Shown here: piece after piece, positions 8,756-17,711 of the stretch
How the letters are laid out: every line of letters begins with the position of its first letter
Numbering within the stretch: the stretch's first letter is position 1
NCBI GenBank assembly: GCA_016719565.1
Contig: JADJYU010000003.1
Span: 1-64,000 of the forward strand
DNA length: 64,000 nucleotides
Direction: 5' to 3'
Source of the DNA: Ignavibacteria bacterium
Lineage (GTDB): Bacteria; Bacteroidota; Ignavibacteria; Tepidaquicellales; Tepidaquicellaceae
The notes under the pieces: generated by a model
Database searches by the model: none
What the model was told of the DNA's origin: nothing
Seen by the model: the letters and a program-made list of their open reading frames with translations, nothing else
Translations under genes and position numbers: made by a program

Positions 8756-9788
8756 ATGGCTAATATGAAGATTATTAAACGATCTAAAGGTGGTGTAGAA
8801 TATTTAACTGCTTCATTAAAGGATAAGATCCAAACAATAACTCAGGCATGGTTCTGGAAAATTAAACATGCAAGTGGACAGGAAGATATCAACTTAAAAT
8901 TAGGAAGATACAAAAAAGTATTTGGATTAAGCAAAGTAGTTGAAAAATTTAGTCCTAAAAGTGAACTTACTTTGGACAGTGAGGAATTTCAATCCTTGAT
9001 TAATTTTATCAGGGAAAACTATCAACCTTTTAAAGATGGGGCTAAGCAATATATACCAGTCGATGAAACTTTTGGTGCTGAAAGTTTAGAAAATCTTAAA
9101 GCAATTTTTGAAAACCCTAACAAAGAAGAGTTGCTTAATTTTATTATAAAGAATGATATCCTTCCGGAAGAACTTTTTTTTGATCTGCAATATCACGAAA
9201 GGGTTAAAGCTGTAAAAGAATTCGAGGAAATGTTAAACAAAACTTAGTCGAAAATGATTGGCAAAAATGGTTCAAAAAGAATAGTTGGATTCTTGGAAGT
9301 GAATTTGTAAAGATATTGGATGAAAGGGACATTGATACTGACAGCATTTCTGATTATTTGATGCAAGCATACGATGGATTTTTAGATATAATTGAAATTA
9401 AGAGACCATCAGAGAATTTACAATTTTTCATGTAACAAAAGATCATGGTAATTATGTACCTTCATCAGATCTTATCAAAGCTGTTACACAATCTTTAAAA
9501 TATATTTTTGAGTTGGAAAGAGAGTCAAATAGTGATAAGTTTATTGCTAGGGTAGGTGGAATCAAAACCATAAAACCAAGGTGCGTTTTAATATTTGGTC
9601 GGTCACATGAATGGAATAGTGAACAAAAGGAAGATTATAGAATATTGAATTCTTCATATCAGTCCTTAAATATTCTTACTTACGATCATGTATTAAGTAG
9701 AGCAAAAAGAATTTTGGGTATTGATGAATTACTAACAAAGGGAAATAATGTTGATGAGATAATTATAGGCGATGATCTTCCTTTCTAA
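8756..9788 (+). pseudogene. sduA: Shedu-type (DUF4263) antiphage nuclease, two single-base frameshifts
   Basis: Three consecutive frames make one protein of about 344 residues. Frame 1 (8756-9247) is the N-terminal region, ending VKEFEEMLNK. Frame 2 (about 9240-9435) begins NLVENDWQKWFKKNSWILG and holds the nuclease core DGFLDIIEIKRPSENL. Frame 3 (about 9435-9788) has DLIKAVTQSLKYIFELE, KPRCVLIFGRSHEWN and LTYDHVLSRAKRIL. Trp-Ile-Leu-Gly, the D...ExK core, the Q-x-L-x-Y helix and the late ITYD-like motif are the DUF4263/Shedu pattern, a single-gene PD-(D/E)xK antiphage system. Each break is repaired by adding one base to a homopolymer (AAA near 9236, TTTTT near 9427), so it may be intact in the cell or only recently inactivated. 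Confidence 0.75.
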
Positions 9789-9800
9789 AGTTTTAAGAAT

Positions 9801-10736
9801 CTAATTTAACGGATGTTTCAAAATCTGTTCCCTTAAATGATGCACACTCGCCGCAAGATAAATTGTTGTTGTCTTTATATCGCTATGCCCCATCATCTTT
9901 GAAAGCGAATAAATATCACAACCCCCTTCAAGCATAAGGGTAGCAAAGGTATGACGTAGTTTATGAATTGTAAACTTAATACCAGTAGCTTTAACAATAT
10001 TTTCAACTAATCTTTTTATTCCGCTTTCTGTAAAACCCATGTCATAAGTGTAGCTGGTAAAAAATTCAGGACAAGTTTTATACGCCTTCTTTCTAATTTC
10101 TAAATATTTTTTCAATGCTTCTGCAAGCCGGTAATTGATTGGAATTATTCTGTCTTTATTTCCTTTACCTTGCCTAATAAAAATAGATAAATTTTCTATA
10201 TCAACATCTGTATATTTTAAATTCAATAATTCTTGCTTTCTTATCCCGGACATTATCAAGGTTGCAAAGATGGCGTAATTCCGGAATCTTAAGAAATTAC
10301 TTTGATATGGATAATTATCTACGACTTCAAAGATTCTCATTGCATCTTGTTTCGTTAGCTTGCTTGGCAGTTTTCGTTCAAGTTTCGGGACTTCGATCTT
10401 TTCTATTGGATTGGCTGTCATAACTCCTTCAGTTACGCAATAACGAAAGAACACCATGAGAGATTTATGGTAACAGATGTAAGTATTCGGAGACCAGTTG
10501 AGAGTTGTTCGACCGTAGTAAAACAAATTTCTGGTATTTTCTTCTGTCACTTCATCAATTTCACTAATCTTAGCGAAATTACTATAATAGTTAATAACTT
10601 GTTTGTAACGAGTAATAGTTGGTTGAGTATATCCTTTAATGTATTTTGAATAATCACAGAACTTTTGTGAAAGAATTTGGATAGACATAAAAAAAGCATT
10701 ACAAATAGATTTGTAGTGCATCTTTTGAATTTTCAA
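9801..10736 (-). CDS. tyrosine recombinase / integrase (intact)
   Basis: 311 residues from the longest start; an internal Met at 17 (MSIQILSQKF) is an equally good start. The N-terminal SAM-like core-binding domain spans about 25-115 (TRYKQVINYYSNF, WSPNTYICYHKSLMVFFRY) and the catalytic domain 125-300. Catalytic residues: R166 (SGIRKQE), K194 (GKGNKDR), H258 and R261 (HKLRHTF), H284 (GHSD), Y293 (TTIYLAAS). It is convergent with the Shedu gene 12 bases away and downstream of tRNA-Ala, so it is the best candidate for having inserted the Shedu-bearing segment. A closely related relic lies at 5744-6060. Confidence 0.85.
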   Translation of the reverse strand: MKIQKMHYKSICNAFFMSIQILSQKFCDYSKYIKGYTQPTITRYKQVINYYSNFAKISEIDEVTEENTRNLFYYGRTTLNWSPNTYICYHKSLMVFFRYCVTEGVMTANPIEKIEVPKLERKLPSKLTKQDAMRIFEVVDNYPYQSNFLRFRNYAIFATLIMSGIRKQELLNLKYTDVDIENLSIFIRQGKGNKDRIIPINYRLAEALKKYLEIRKKAYKTCPEFFTSYTYDMGFTESGIKRLVENIVKATGIKFTIHKLRHTFATLMLEGGCDIYSLSKMMGHSDIKTTTIYLAASVHHLREQILKHPLN

Positions 10737-10780
10737 ACCAACTGAATTTAGTAGTGAAAAATTCTATTCTTCTATGTAGA

Positions 10781-10902
10781 GGATGACCTATTTTATGTCG
10801 GTCATACTCATAAGAATTCAAATTTTCCTTTGCAATATTGAAGATTTCACCCTTTTGCAGAGTTTTACACACCCTCAATTAATGCCATAAAATAGGTCAT
10901 CC
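10781..10902. repeat. 17-bp perfect inverted repeat upstream of the integrase
   Basis: GGATGACCTATTTTATG at 10781-10797 is repeated in inverted orientation as CATAAAATAGGTCATCC at 10886-10902, with 88 bases between. It lies just upstream of the 9801-10736 integrase start, where recombinase arm sites, an att core or an operator would be expected. The right copy is followed by CCTTTTT. Confidence 0.7.
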
Positions 10903-11080
10903 CCTTTTTATCAAATACCCTTGGTTTTATTAGGGAAAATGCTCGTTTCCCTAGTAAAGTGTATATTTTTAGATGGACCTATTTCTTTCCCAACTCAGTT
11001 GACTTTTGAATCACAAAATGAGCAACTGCGAATCTATTTTAGTTTATTAAATTACATCTATATTATATCTTATTTAGATG

Positions 11081-11097
11081 AATTCGTCAATCGTAAT
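11081..11097. repeat. 17-bp direct repeat, left copy
   Basis: AATTCGTCAATCGTAAT occurs here and again at 12658-12674. The second copy is the 3' end of the recombinase gene at 12651 (encoding ITIDEF). Here the minus strand reads EQITIDEFI and a stop, so this copy is either an attachment-site duplicate or a relic of a recombinase end. The stretch from 10903 to 11287 holds no other supported feature. Confidence 0.6.
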
Positions 11098-11287
11098 TTG
11101 TTCTTATCATTATGAAAATGCATTATATATTATCATGCAGTAAAATTGTAAAAAAACGAATATTGCTGTATGATAGATATACACAAGTAATTCATGCACA
11201 TTTAAAATAAAATTAAAATTCACAATTCATTCTCACGTATAATCATATATAATCGAAATTAAAATAATATTGTTTTTTTTAACAATA

Positions 11288-12280
11288 ATGTTTATTATTG
11301 ACCTTATTAAATTATTTGCTGGACGAACAAAAAGGAAATATTGAATTCCCCCACGGAATTAAGAGTGTTTTGACCTTGTCTTGGAAGCAGTTATTACTAA
11401 ATAAGCTTTATATTTTTATTGCAGGTGGTATTGGCTCTCTTATGACTGTTCTTACTTTTTTTAATAAATACTATAACTGGACTTTAACTGATTCTGTAGG
11501 TATTGGAGTAATTGCTATTTCAATTATTATTCTAATAATATTCCTAATACTCTTTTCCAAAATAAAAGATTTGAGACAATAAAGTTAAACGAACTTATAA
11601 ATAGAAAGTTGATGCAACATTAAAGAATATTTAAGTAAAGAATTAAAGAAAATTTAAGAGAAAATGTAGAGAAAAATTTTCATGGAGATGCCATAATTGC
11701 TCTTTCAAAATCTTTCTCCAAAATACATTGGCAGAAGAAAACTTCCTCAACTTGAAACATCAAATTATTAGATACAATGTCAGATCTATGCGACGAGTTG
11801 CGACAAATTTTTTATAATAAAAATGATTATGAATGTTCCGTTTCTATTAAGGTTATACGAAAAAATGATGAAGGCAAAGTCGAAAATTTTTGTAGAGATC
11901 GCAAAGTAATAGGTAGAGATACACTTAAATATATAAATACTAAACATGTTATTGGACAAAATACAGGTTACCATATAATATGTCAAAATTTGTTAACAAA
12001 TACTTCTACATTTTATTTAAATAATGACATTCCTAGTTCAACGGATTACATGAATACAAGTATAGGTTGTTATAATGAGGGAATTATTCCTTATCAAAGC
12101 GAATTAATTGTACCTCTTATTCCTTTAATAAAAAAAACAGATAATTTTCCGCTACGAGGCTTTTTATGCATTGATTGTAAAGAAAAAAATAACTTTGATA
12201 TAAAGTATGACGTACCAACATTGCAAGGAGTAGCAGACGGAATATATGAGTTATTTAGTAACATTCTATCTAAAAATTAA
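11288..12280 (+). pseudogene. membrane protein with C-terminal GAF-like domain (broken)
   Basis: Three pieces in one direction appear to be one former gene. 11288-11345 (MFIIDLIKLFAGRTKRK) and 11298-11582 carry two membrane segments (LYIFIAGGIGSLMTVLTFF and IGVIAISIIILIIFLILF). An open frame from about 11655 (ENLRENVEKNFHGD) runs, after one in-frame TGA at about 11752, into 11777-12280. That last part (168 codons with stop, from ATG 11777) looks like a GAF domain: CSVSIKVIRK, TSIGCYNEG, YQSELIVPLIPL, RGFLCIDCKEKN, LQGVADGIYELF. Two membrane helices plus a cytosolic GAF sensor is a known signalling layout; partner and ligand are unknown. Several frameshifts make it a probable pseudogene. Confidence 0.45.
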
Positions 12281-12304
12281 TCGAAAACTTAAATAAAAAC
12301 CTAT

Positions 12305-12541
12305 ATGGAAAAACTTTTGAACAAACAATCAAAAGGTTTATCATACTCAATAGAAAGAAAGAGTGATAAACTTCAACTAACTGCAAAACCATCCAAACCA
12401 CTTAGTGGAAAAGAAAGAGAAGAATTTGATAAAAAACACGTAAAAGTTGACATTTATTTTTTTGATGAACAGTTACTCGATGAGATACAAAAACTAAATA
12501 TCCAAAGGGCAAAGGAATTAGAATTACATTCCATTCGCTAA
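12305..12541 (+). CDS. hypothetical protein (78 aa)
   Basis: Intact small charged protein starting MEKLLNKQSKGL, ending LELHSIR, 24 bases after the GAF-like gene and followed by a good terminator, so it is probably the last gene of that unit. No family recognised; contains KVDIYFFDEQLLDEIQKLN. Confidence 0.5.
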   Translation: MEKLLNKQSKGLSYSIERKSDKLQLTAKPSKPLSGKEREEFDKKHVKVDIYFFDEQLLDEIQKLNIQRAKELELHSIR

Positions 12542-12548
12542 CTTCTTT

Positions 12549-12578
12549 GAAGTCATTGTAAAATAATGACTTCTTTTA
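12549..12578 (+). terminator. intrinsic terminator
   Basis: 9-bp stem GAAGTCATT / AATGACTTC (12549-12557, 12565-12573) followed by TTTT. It ends the transcript carrying the 12305 gene. Confidence 0.7.
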
Positions 12579-12650
12579 ATTAGGTGAAACTTTTTTTAGT
12601 AGTTTATACTTCATTTTAAACAACTTCATAAGTCATTTCGTTTTAAATTT

Positions 12651-13671
12651 TTAAACAAATTCGTCAATCGTAATCTTCCTCATTTGCTCGACAACATGTT
12701 CATCCGGCAATGACCTTAAATATTGGAGCGTCATCTTAATACTGGTATGACCCATTACTTTTTGCAACCCAACAATATCATGTGTTTGCTTATAATAATT
12801 AGTTGCAAATGTATGTCTAAAACGATGCAGGTGGCAATTGATATTGATTGTCTTGGATAACGGTCTCATAAGATGAATTGCTCCGTGTTCAGAAAAGGGT
12901 TGGTCTGTAAGACCCTGACACCCATAAGAATAGAGTAAACAGGTGGTTTCGCTGATTTAAGTAATCCTCTAAGTATGAAATTAGAATCGGATTCATTGGA
13001 ATAATTCTTGTCCGTTTTGATTTGGATGTTTCTGCCTAACTACCACTAATCTACGAAACATATCAACGTCTGACAATTGTAAGCTAATTAACTCCTCTTT
13101 TTCTTACACCGGTCAAAGCCAAAAACATTATTATTGCGATGTTGCGTTTCTTGATCAATAAATTAGCCCATTGAATCCTTGTGTTAATCGCATAACAAAT
13201 AGCTTCAAATTCTTTAGGGCTGTATGCCCGCCTATCAGTGTATGAAGCTTTTGGTAATGGAATTTTCTCAAGTGGATTAACTTTAATGTAGTTGCGTTCA
13301 AGTAACCAATTAAAGAATATATTTAGAATACTTCTTACGATTGCGATACTGGAATTTTTGTACACTCTAACTACGTATTGATTTCCGATTTTTCTTTCAC
13401 GAGTGTTTAGGTATTCCAAAAAATTTATGATGGTAACTTCTGTTAAGTCCTCCAATTTGATTTTGTTATTGAATTTAAGTAGCAATCCAAAGTAGTATCG
13501 ATGCTTCCTAATTGTTGCATTTGAATTTCCTGCTCCATACAATTTAAACTTAATAAACATTTCATGAAGAATTCTTAGAGGAAAATCATTTTTCGAGTCA
13601 AGTGTATCAAAAGGAAGTCTAGGCTGATAGCTGTCCCGATCAAACAAATCTCTCTGTAATTTTTTCCGCAT
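12651..13671 (-). pseudogene. tyrosine recombinase, frameshifted
   Basis: The N-terminal part is intact from 13671 to 13084 (MRKKLQRDLFDRDS; core-binding domain LRILHEMFIKF to SILNIFFNWLLERNYI; first catalytic Arg in LTGVRK). The frame then breaks. Pieces in other frames supply ELISLQLSDVDMFRR and SKSKRTRIIPMNPILISYL, and 12869-12651 supplies the C-terminal catalytic block HRFRHTFAT, MGHTSIKMTLQYL (His and Tyr) and the end KITIDEFV. At least two or three indels separate them. Its last codons contain the 17-bp direct repeat shared with 11081. Confidence 0.75.
12658..12674. repeat. 17-bp direct repeat, right copy
   Basis: AATTCGTCAATCGTAAT at the 3' end of the recombinase pseudogene, identical to 11081-11097. 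The two copies bracket a 1.6-kb segment holding the membrane-GAF remnant and the 78-residue ORF. Confidence 0.6.
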
Positions 13672-13706
13672 AAAAAAAATTAAGAGCTACAATGAGTTCT
13701 TAATTT
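13672..13706 (-). terminator. hairpin with T-run abutting the recombinase start
   Basis: Stem AAATTAAGA / TCTTAATTT (13677-13685, 13698-13706). On the minus strand it is followed by eight T's (13679-13672) immediately before the ATG at 13671. An intrinsic-terminator shape directly at a start codon leaves little room for a ribosome site, so it may be an attenuator, or a terminator for upstream leftward transcription. Confidence 0.45.
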
Positions 13707-13875
13707 ATTTTATCACAGATTTACCTAATACAACTTTGATTTAAAAGTTCACTTGGATAATTTCAATTAAATATTAATAATAAATAAATGATGAATTGTT
13801 TTATCAAATCTATATACTTAAATTCATAAGGTATATCTAATAAAGGTACTTTGAAAAATAAAAATATTAAAATTA

Positions 13876-16134
13876 ATGATCAGGGAAATTTCTGAGCAAG
13901 AAAATGTACTTATTCAACATGCAGAGAATCAATTTGGAGAGGTGTATAGGTTATGTAATGAATATTTATTTCTAACAAGATGTGCTAAGACTTTTCCCCA
14001 GATTCAAAAGTTTTTCAAATTTTATTTCTCAATTTAGTAATGGATTTTGTTTAGCAGTACTTTCAATTATTAGGAGACATATTATTCAAGCAAACATGAT
14101 GATTAGACAATCGTTGGAATCGAGCATTTTGGCTTGCTACAGTTTAGTTCATGTTGAAGAAAGCAAATTTGGTAGAATTAATGAAAAAGGATGTCTTGAG
14201 CCAAACAAAAAGTTATATAAGATTGCCTACGAATGGATAGAATTCAATTATCCACAATTTTCATCCGAAATTAAAAGACAAAAAGATTCAATAAATGAAT
14301 TGTTCTCCCATTCCAATATAGTTATCACTCAAACAAATATAATAGAAGACGAAAAAAAAATTTTAGCTTTAGTATTTGACTCATATCCAGACTCTTATAT
14401 TAAAGTAATATTATGGACAATTTCTAATAACATAAACAGTATTTTAAAAATGTATTTAGAAATTAATAAAATCTCCAATAAAGTTACATTTAAAGATAAT
14501 CTGGAAAATAAATTAAATTCTTTGTTTGTAGATTTAAATAAGTTAAAGCCAGTTTTGCTTAAAGAAGCTAGTAGACGGATCAAAACTTTGAGTAACATTT
14601 TGCAGAAATATTACGAGTTGATGAAAACAACTTCCTTTAACGGTTTGAGTGAAGAAGAAATATTATTATTTATTGTAAATTTAACTGAAATATCTTATGT
14701 GTTGCAAAAAATTGAAGGGACAAATAGAGTTCTTGAGTTAAATAAAAATTATAATCCCATATTTAAATTAAATTCAAATAAAAGTTTTTATTATTACAAT
14801 TTAAGTGTAGCGTGGAGTGATGCCTACAAATTCAAATATAATGAAAGAGTAGATCTCTGGAGTTGGGTTCAAGAAGAATTGGAAAACGAGATATATTGTT
14901 TAAGAGTCTCATTAAATTCTTTTGATTACAAAGTCGGAGATAAAACTTTATTGGCTCAAATTTATACAAATCTCGGTAACGCATTTAATACTGTTGGTAG
15001 ATTTATAGAAGCATTGGACAATTGGGATAAGGCTTTAAAGATAATTCCTAATTTTAGTATGGCCTTAGCTAATAAAAGTAGATGTTTGTTTTATCATGCA
15101 TCTCATTCTCTATATGATGAAGGACATAAAATTATTTTTGTACGATGTGCATATGAATTATGTAAGCAAGCATTAGCGGGGAAGGTAACGGAGGAAGCAA
15201 AAGAAGGTCTATTAAGAGAAATTGATCAAATTGAAAAAATTGGAAGCAAATTCCTTAAAGAGGAATTAAAATTTAAAGACAGTTTTGATGATTTTAAGGA
15301 GGGTGAAAAAAATACAGACAGTGGTGTATAAGCAATTGCTTATTCTTAAATGAACTAAATGAAGCTTTGGTACATTCAATTGTCGCTCACGATCCTTTAC
15401 TATTACCTGATATGGTTGTTGAAATAAATAATGGAGCATTCTATCATAACTTCTTTAATCAAATAAAGCAAGAATATATTTCCGTAGATATTTATTTTTT
15501 TGAAAGTCTTGATGTAGATTATGATAATTTTTCTGACAAAGAAGTTTATTTATTAAATACCTTCGATCATTCTATACATTCACATAGAGTTGAAAAAAAG
15601 AAACTAGCTTACCGAAGCATATATTCTATTTTCGATAAAATTGCATTTTTTTTAAATACTTACTTAAATTTTTCAATGGAACTACATAACGTGAGCTTCA
15701 AATCTATTTGGTTTAAAAAAGATAGGAAAAATTTGAGAGATGAGCTTCTTTCAAAGCAAAATCTAATCTTAAGGGGACTTTTTTGGTTAAGTAAGGATTT
15801 ATTTGAAGAAAATTTTAAAAGTACTATCGAACCAGACGCTGAAAAATTAGTTGAGATAAGAAATTATATGGAACATAGATGTTTGAAAGTATTAGATATT
15901 GAAGGAGATACACAGAACTTTATTAGCAATACTAATACTCAGTTAAAAAATAATTTGTCACTGTCTATATCCAAAAATGATTTTGATAGAAAAACTTTGA
16001 AACTATTAAAGTTAACAAGAGAAGCTATTATATATTTATCTCTCTGCGTCAATTTAGAAGAAAGTCTGAATGTTGATAAATGGAAAAGCAAACAAGTTGC
16101 AAGTATTTGTTTTGATAAAAAGAATAATTATTAA
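13876..16134 (+). pseudogene. TPR protein with LA2681-like HEPN RNase domain, two frameshifts
   Basis: Three frames join into one protein of about 750 residues. 13876-14035 starts MIREISEQENVLIQHAEN. 13982-15331 is helical with a clear TPR unit (AQIYTNLGNAFNTVGRFIEALDNWDKALKIIP at about 14955-15050). The third frame (about 15333-16134) begins NCLFLNELNEALVHS and carries the HEPN hallmark R-N-Y-M-E-H (Rx4H with a polar residue after Arg) at about 15859-15876 within VEIRNYMEHRCLK. TPR plus this C-terminal block matches LA2681-like HEPN proteins; HEPN domains are commonly RNases in defence and toxin systems. The breaks lie near 14010-14040 and 15325-15335. Confidence 0.6.
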
Positions 16135-16152
16135 AATTTTATATAATCCTGT

Positions 16153-16854
16153 ATGAATAGAGAAATCCAAGAACAATTAGAGATATTTAAACGGATGAGT
16201 CTGTATTCTAAAGGAGTAGCGGAGCAATTAATTAAAATGCACGATAAAAATAATAGTCAGCAAACTGTTTTATTAATCTCTTTGGTACGAGTGATAAAAT
16301 ATTTCGATGCCTATATTATGCTTGTTGAAAATGGATATGGAGAACCTGCATCTGATTTAATTCGATCAATGTATCATACGTTATTATGGATGCGATGGAG
16401 TTTAATAAGTAAGGAAAATGCAGATATATATTTCAATATTGGTGGAGAAGATATGAAAAGAATGTTGAACAAATCTATAAACATGGGAATTATAAATGTC
16501 GAAGGGCCTGAGGATCCAAAAAAGACTTTAGAAATGCTTTGTGATCTAACTAAAAAAACCTATAAGCCTAAAGTACAAGAACAAGCTGAGGAAACTGGCT
16601 ACGGGGACTTTCATAACCTGGTATACACAACATTAGCTGGAATTTCTCATGGAAGTATAAATTTTTTAAAAGAAAATAATACAGTTTCATACATGCCTGA
16701 TGATGAAAATATAGAACCGTTTTTTGCAATTGCGAACAATATTTTTATCGACTGTACAATAGTAGCTGAGCAATATTTTAAACAAGGGACAATAAGACCA
16801 GTTCCAAATATTTTAGAATTAACCGGCATAGAGAAAGCAGTTATTAATGATTGA
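16153..16854 (+). CDS. DUF5677-like helical protein next to the HEPN gene
   Basis: 233 residues, intact, starting 18 bases after the HEPN gene and in the same direction, so probably one transcript ending at the 16922 terminator. All-helical. Segments VLLISLVRVIKYFDAYIMLV and GEPASDLIRSMYHTLLWMRW followed by a C-terminal Gly-x-Ser-His-Gly-Ser (GISHGS) resemble DUF5677 and other HEPN-like families in which an Arg and a late His face each other. Family assignment is by recall and only moderate. A function paired with the upstream HEPN protein (partner or antidote) is inference. Confidence 0.5.
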   Translation: MNREIQEQLEIFKRMSLYSKGVAEQLIKMHDKNNSQQTVLLISLVRVIKYFDAYIMLVENGYGEPASDLIRSMYHTLLWMRWSLISKENADIYFNIGGEDMKRMLNKSINMGIINVEGPEDPKKTLEMLCDLTKKTYKPKVQEQAEETGYGDFHNLVYTTLAGISHGSINFLKENNTVSYMPDDENIEPFFAIANNIFIDCTIVAEQYFKQGTIRPVPNILELTGIEKAVIND

Positions 16855-16921
16855 TCGTTATGTTGAATTTTTGGAATAATCATTTTTTATGATATAAAAA
16901 TAGTGTGTTCTTTCCGCAATT

Positions 16922-16960
16922 AGTCCGAAATGCTTGCACAGGTTTCGGACTTTTCTCTTT
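16922..16960 (+). terminator. intrinsic terminator
   Basis: 9-bp stem AGTCCGAAA / TTTCGGACT (16922-16930, 16943-16951) followed by a T-rich tract. Confidence 0.8.
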
Positions 16961-17089
16961 TTTACAATCGAAGTCCAAAATAAGTCCTCCCAAAGAAAAT
17001 AAGGCAAATAACTCCAATCAAAGTCAATGTCCTTTTACAATTGAATAAGTAATTTTGTGTGTCCATTAAATTAAAAAAAGGAGCACACA

Positions 17090-17287
17090 ATGGGACAAAA
17101 TAGTAACAGAGGCTGGAAGCCCTGGGCACGAAACTTTACAAGTCTTGTTTTCGGCATTAAACATAAAAAACCGTATGATGCCAATCCGGACTGGACCCGT
17201 AAAATCCGACAAGCTCGCCGAACTAATCAACGAAGCTATAACAAAGCTCAGAGGCGTGCGAGAAGAAATGGCTTGGGACATCCATAA
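17090..17287 (+). CDS. small highly basic protein (65 aa)
   Basis: Strong ribosome site (AAAAAGGAGCACACA) before ATG 17090 and an excellent terminator four bases after the stop, so the unit looks genuine although no family was recognised. The product begins MGQNSNRGWKPWARNF, is rich in Arg and Lys, and its end is strongly basic (NKAQRRARRNGLGHP). An alternative reading shifts one frame near 17205 into SDKLAELINEAITKLRGV, which is more ordinary-looking helical protein; a one-base error there would change the C-terminal half. Nucleic-acid binding is a guess from charge. Confidence 0.5.
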   Translation: MGQNSNRGWKPWARNFTSLVFGIKHKKPYDANPDWTRKIRQARRTNQRSYNKAQRRARRNGLGHP

Positions 17288-17291
17288 AATT

Positions 17292-17333
17292 AAAACGCCT
17301 CATCGTGGTAATATACACGATACAGGCGTTTTT
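17292..17333 (+). terminator. long-stem intrinsic terminator
   Basis: AAAACGCCT (17292-17300) pairs with AGGCGTTTT (17324-17332), with an inner ATCGTG / CACGAT stem, followed by T's. Confidence 0.8.
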
Positions 17334-17343
17334 GAATCACTGA

Positions 17344-17589
17344 CTAAAGGTTATGACGGTTGTCGTTATAACCTTTCGGTCTTTTAGAAGCTGTCTTTTT
17401 AAGAGTTCGTTGTTTTAAAGACTCTTGTAAAACATCGGCGTCAAAGAAGTAACTTCCGGCAAGTTCGAAGAAGCCGGGTATCTCATGCTTATGCTGATAC
17501 ACCCACTTTTCAGAACGCTTTTCATTAAGAATTAAAACAACTTCTTTGACAGTTAGGTACTTGGACATAACATCCTTTTTACCCAACAC
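17344..17589 (-). CDS. excisionase-like helix-turn-helix protein
   Basis: 81 residues from the longest start; Met8 (MSKYLTVKEVVLIL, ATG near 17568) is the likelier start because the domain begins there. The pattern SKYLTVKEVVLILNEKR ... WVYQHKHEIPGFFELAGSYFFDADVL is the small winged-helix excisionase/AlpA fold (tLTxxEvaxxLxvs ... IPxxkxGrxxxf). It is encoded divergently from the integrase at 17712 with a 122-base shared control region, as for an excisionase/integrase pair. The basic tail (KQRTLKKTASKRPKG) fits DNA binding. Confidence 0.65.
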   Translation of the reverse strand: MLGKKDVMSKYLTVKEVVLILNEKRSEKWVYQHKHEIPGFFELAGSYFFDADVLQESLKQRTLKKTASKRPKGYNDNRHNL

Positions 17590-17711
17590 ACCTTTAACTT
17601 TACATTGTCACAAACACCTTACCACCTTAAAAATTGACACTTCATTTTTTCCACAGTTCAATTTACAAAACTAATATAAAAAATAAAATAAAAGAAAGGA
17701 GTTATAGTGAA

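Noticed and set aside
10921..11115. 64-codon plus-strand frame
   Set aside because: No ribosome site, hydrophobic AT-driven composition, and it overlaps the recombinase-end direct repeat read on the other strand.
17145..17387. Overlapping 80-codon frame (MFSALNIKN)
   Set aside because: The 17090 frame has the ribosome site and ends just before the terminator, while this frame runs through the terminator stem. Only a frameshift near 17205 would make part of it real.
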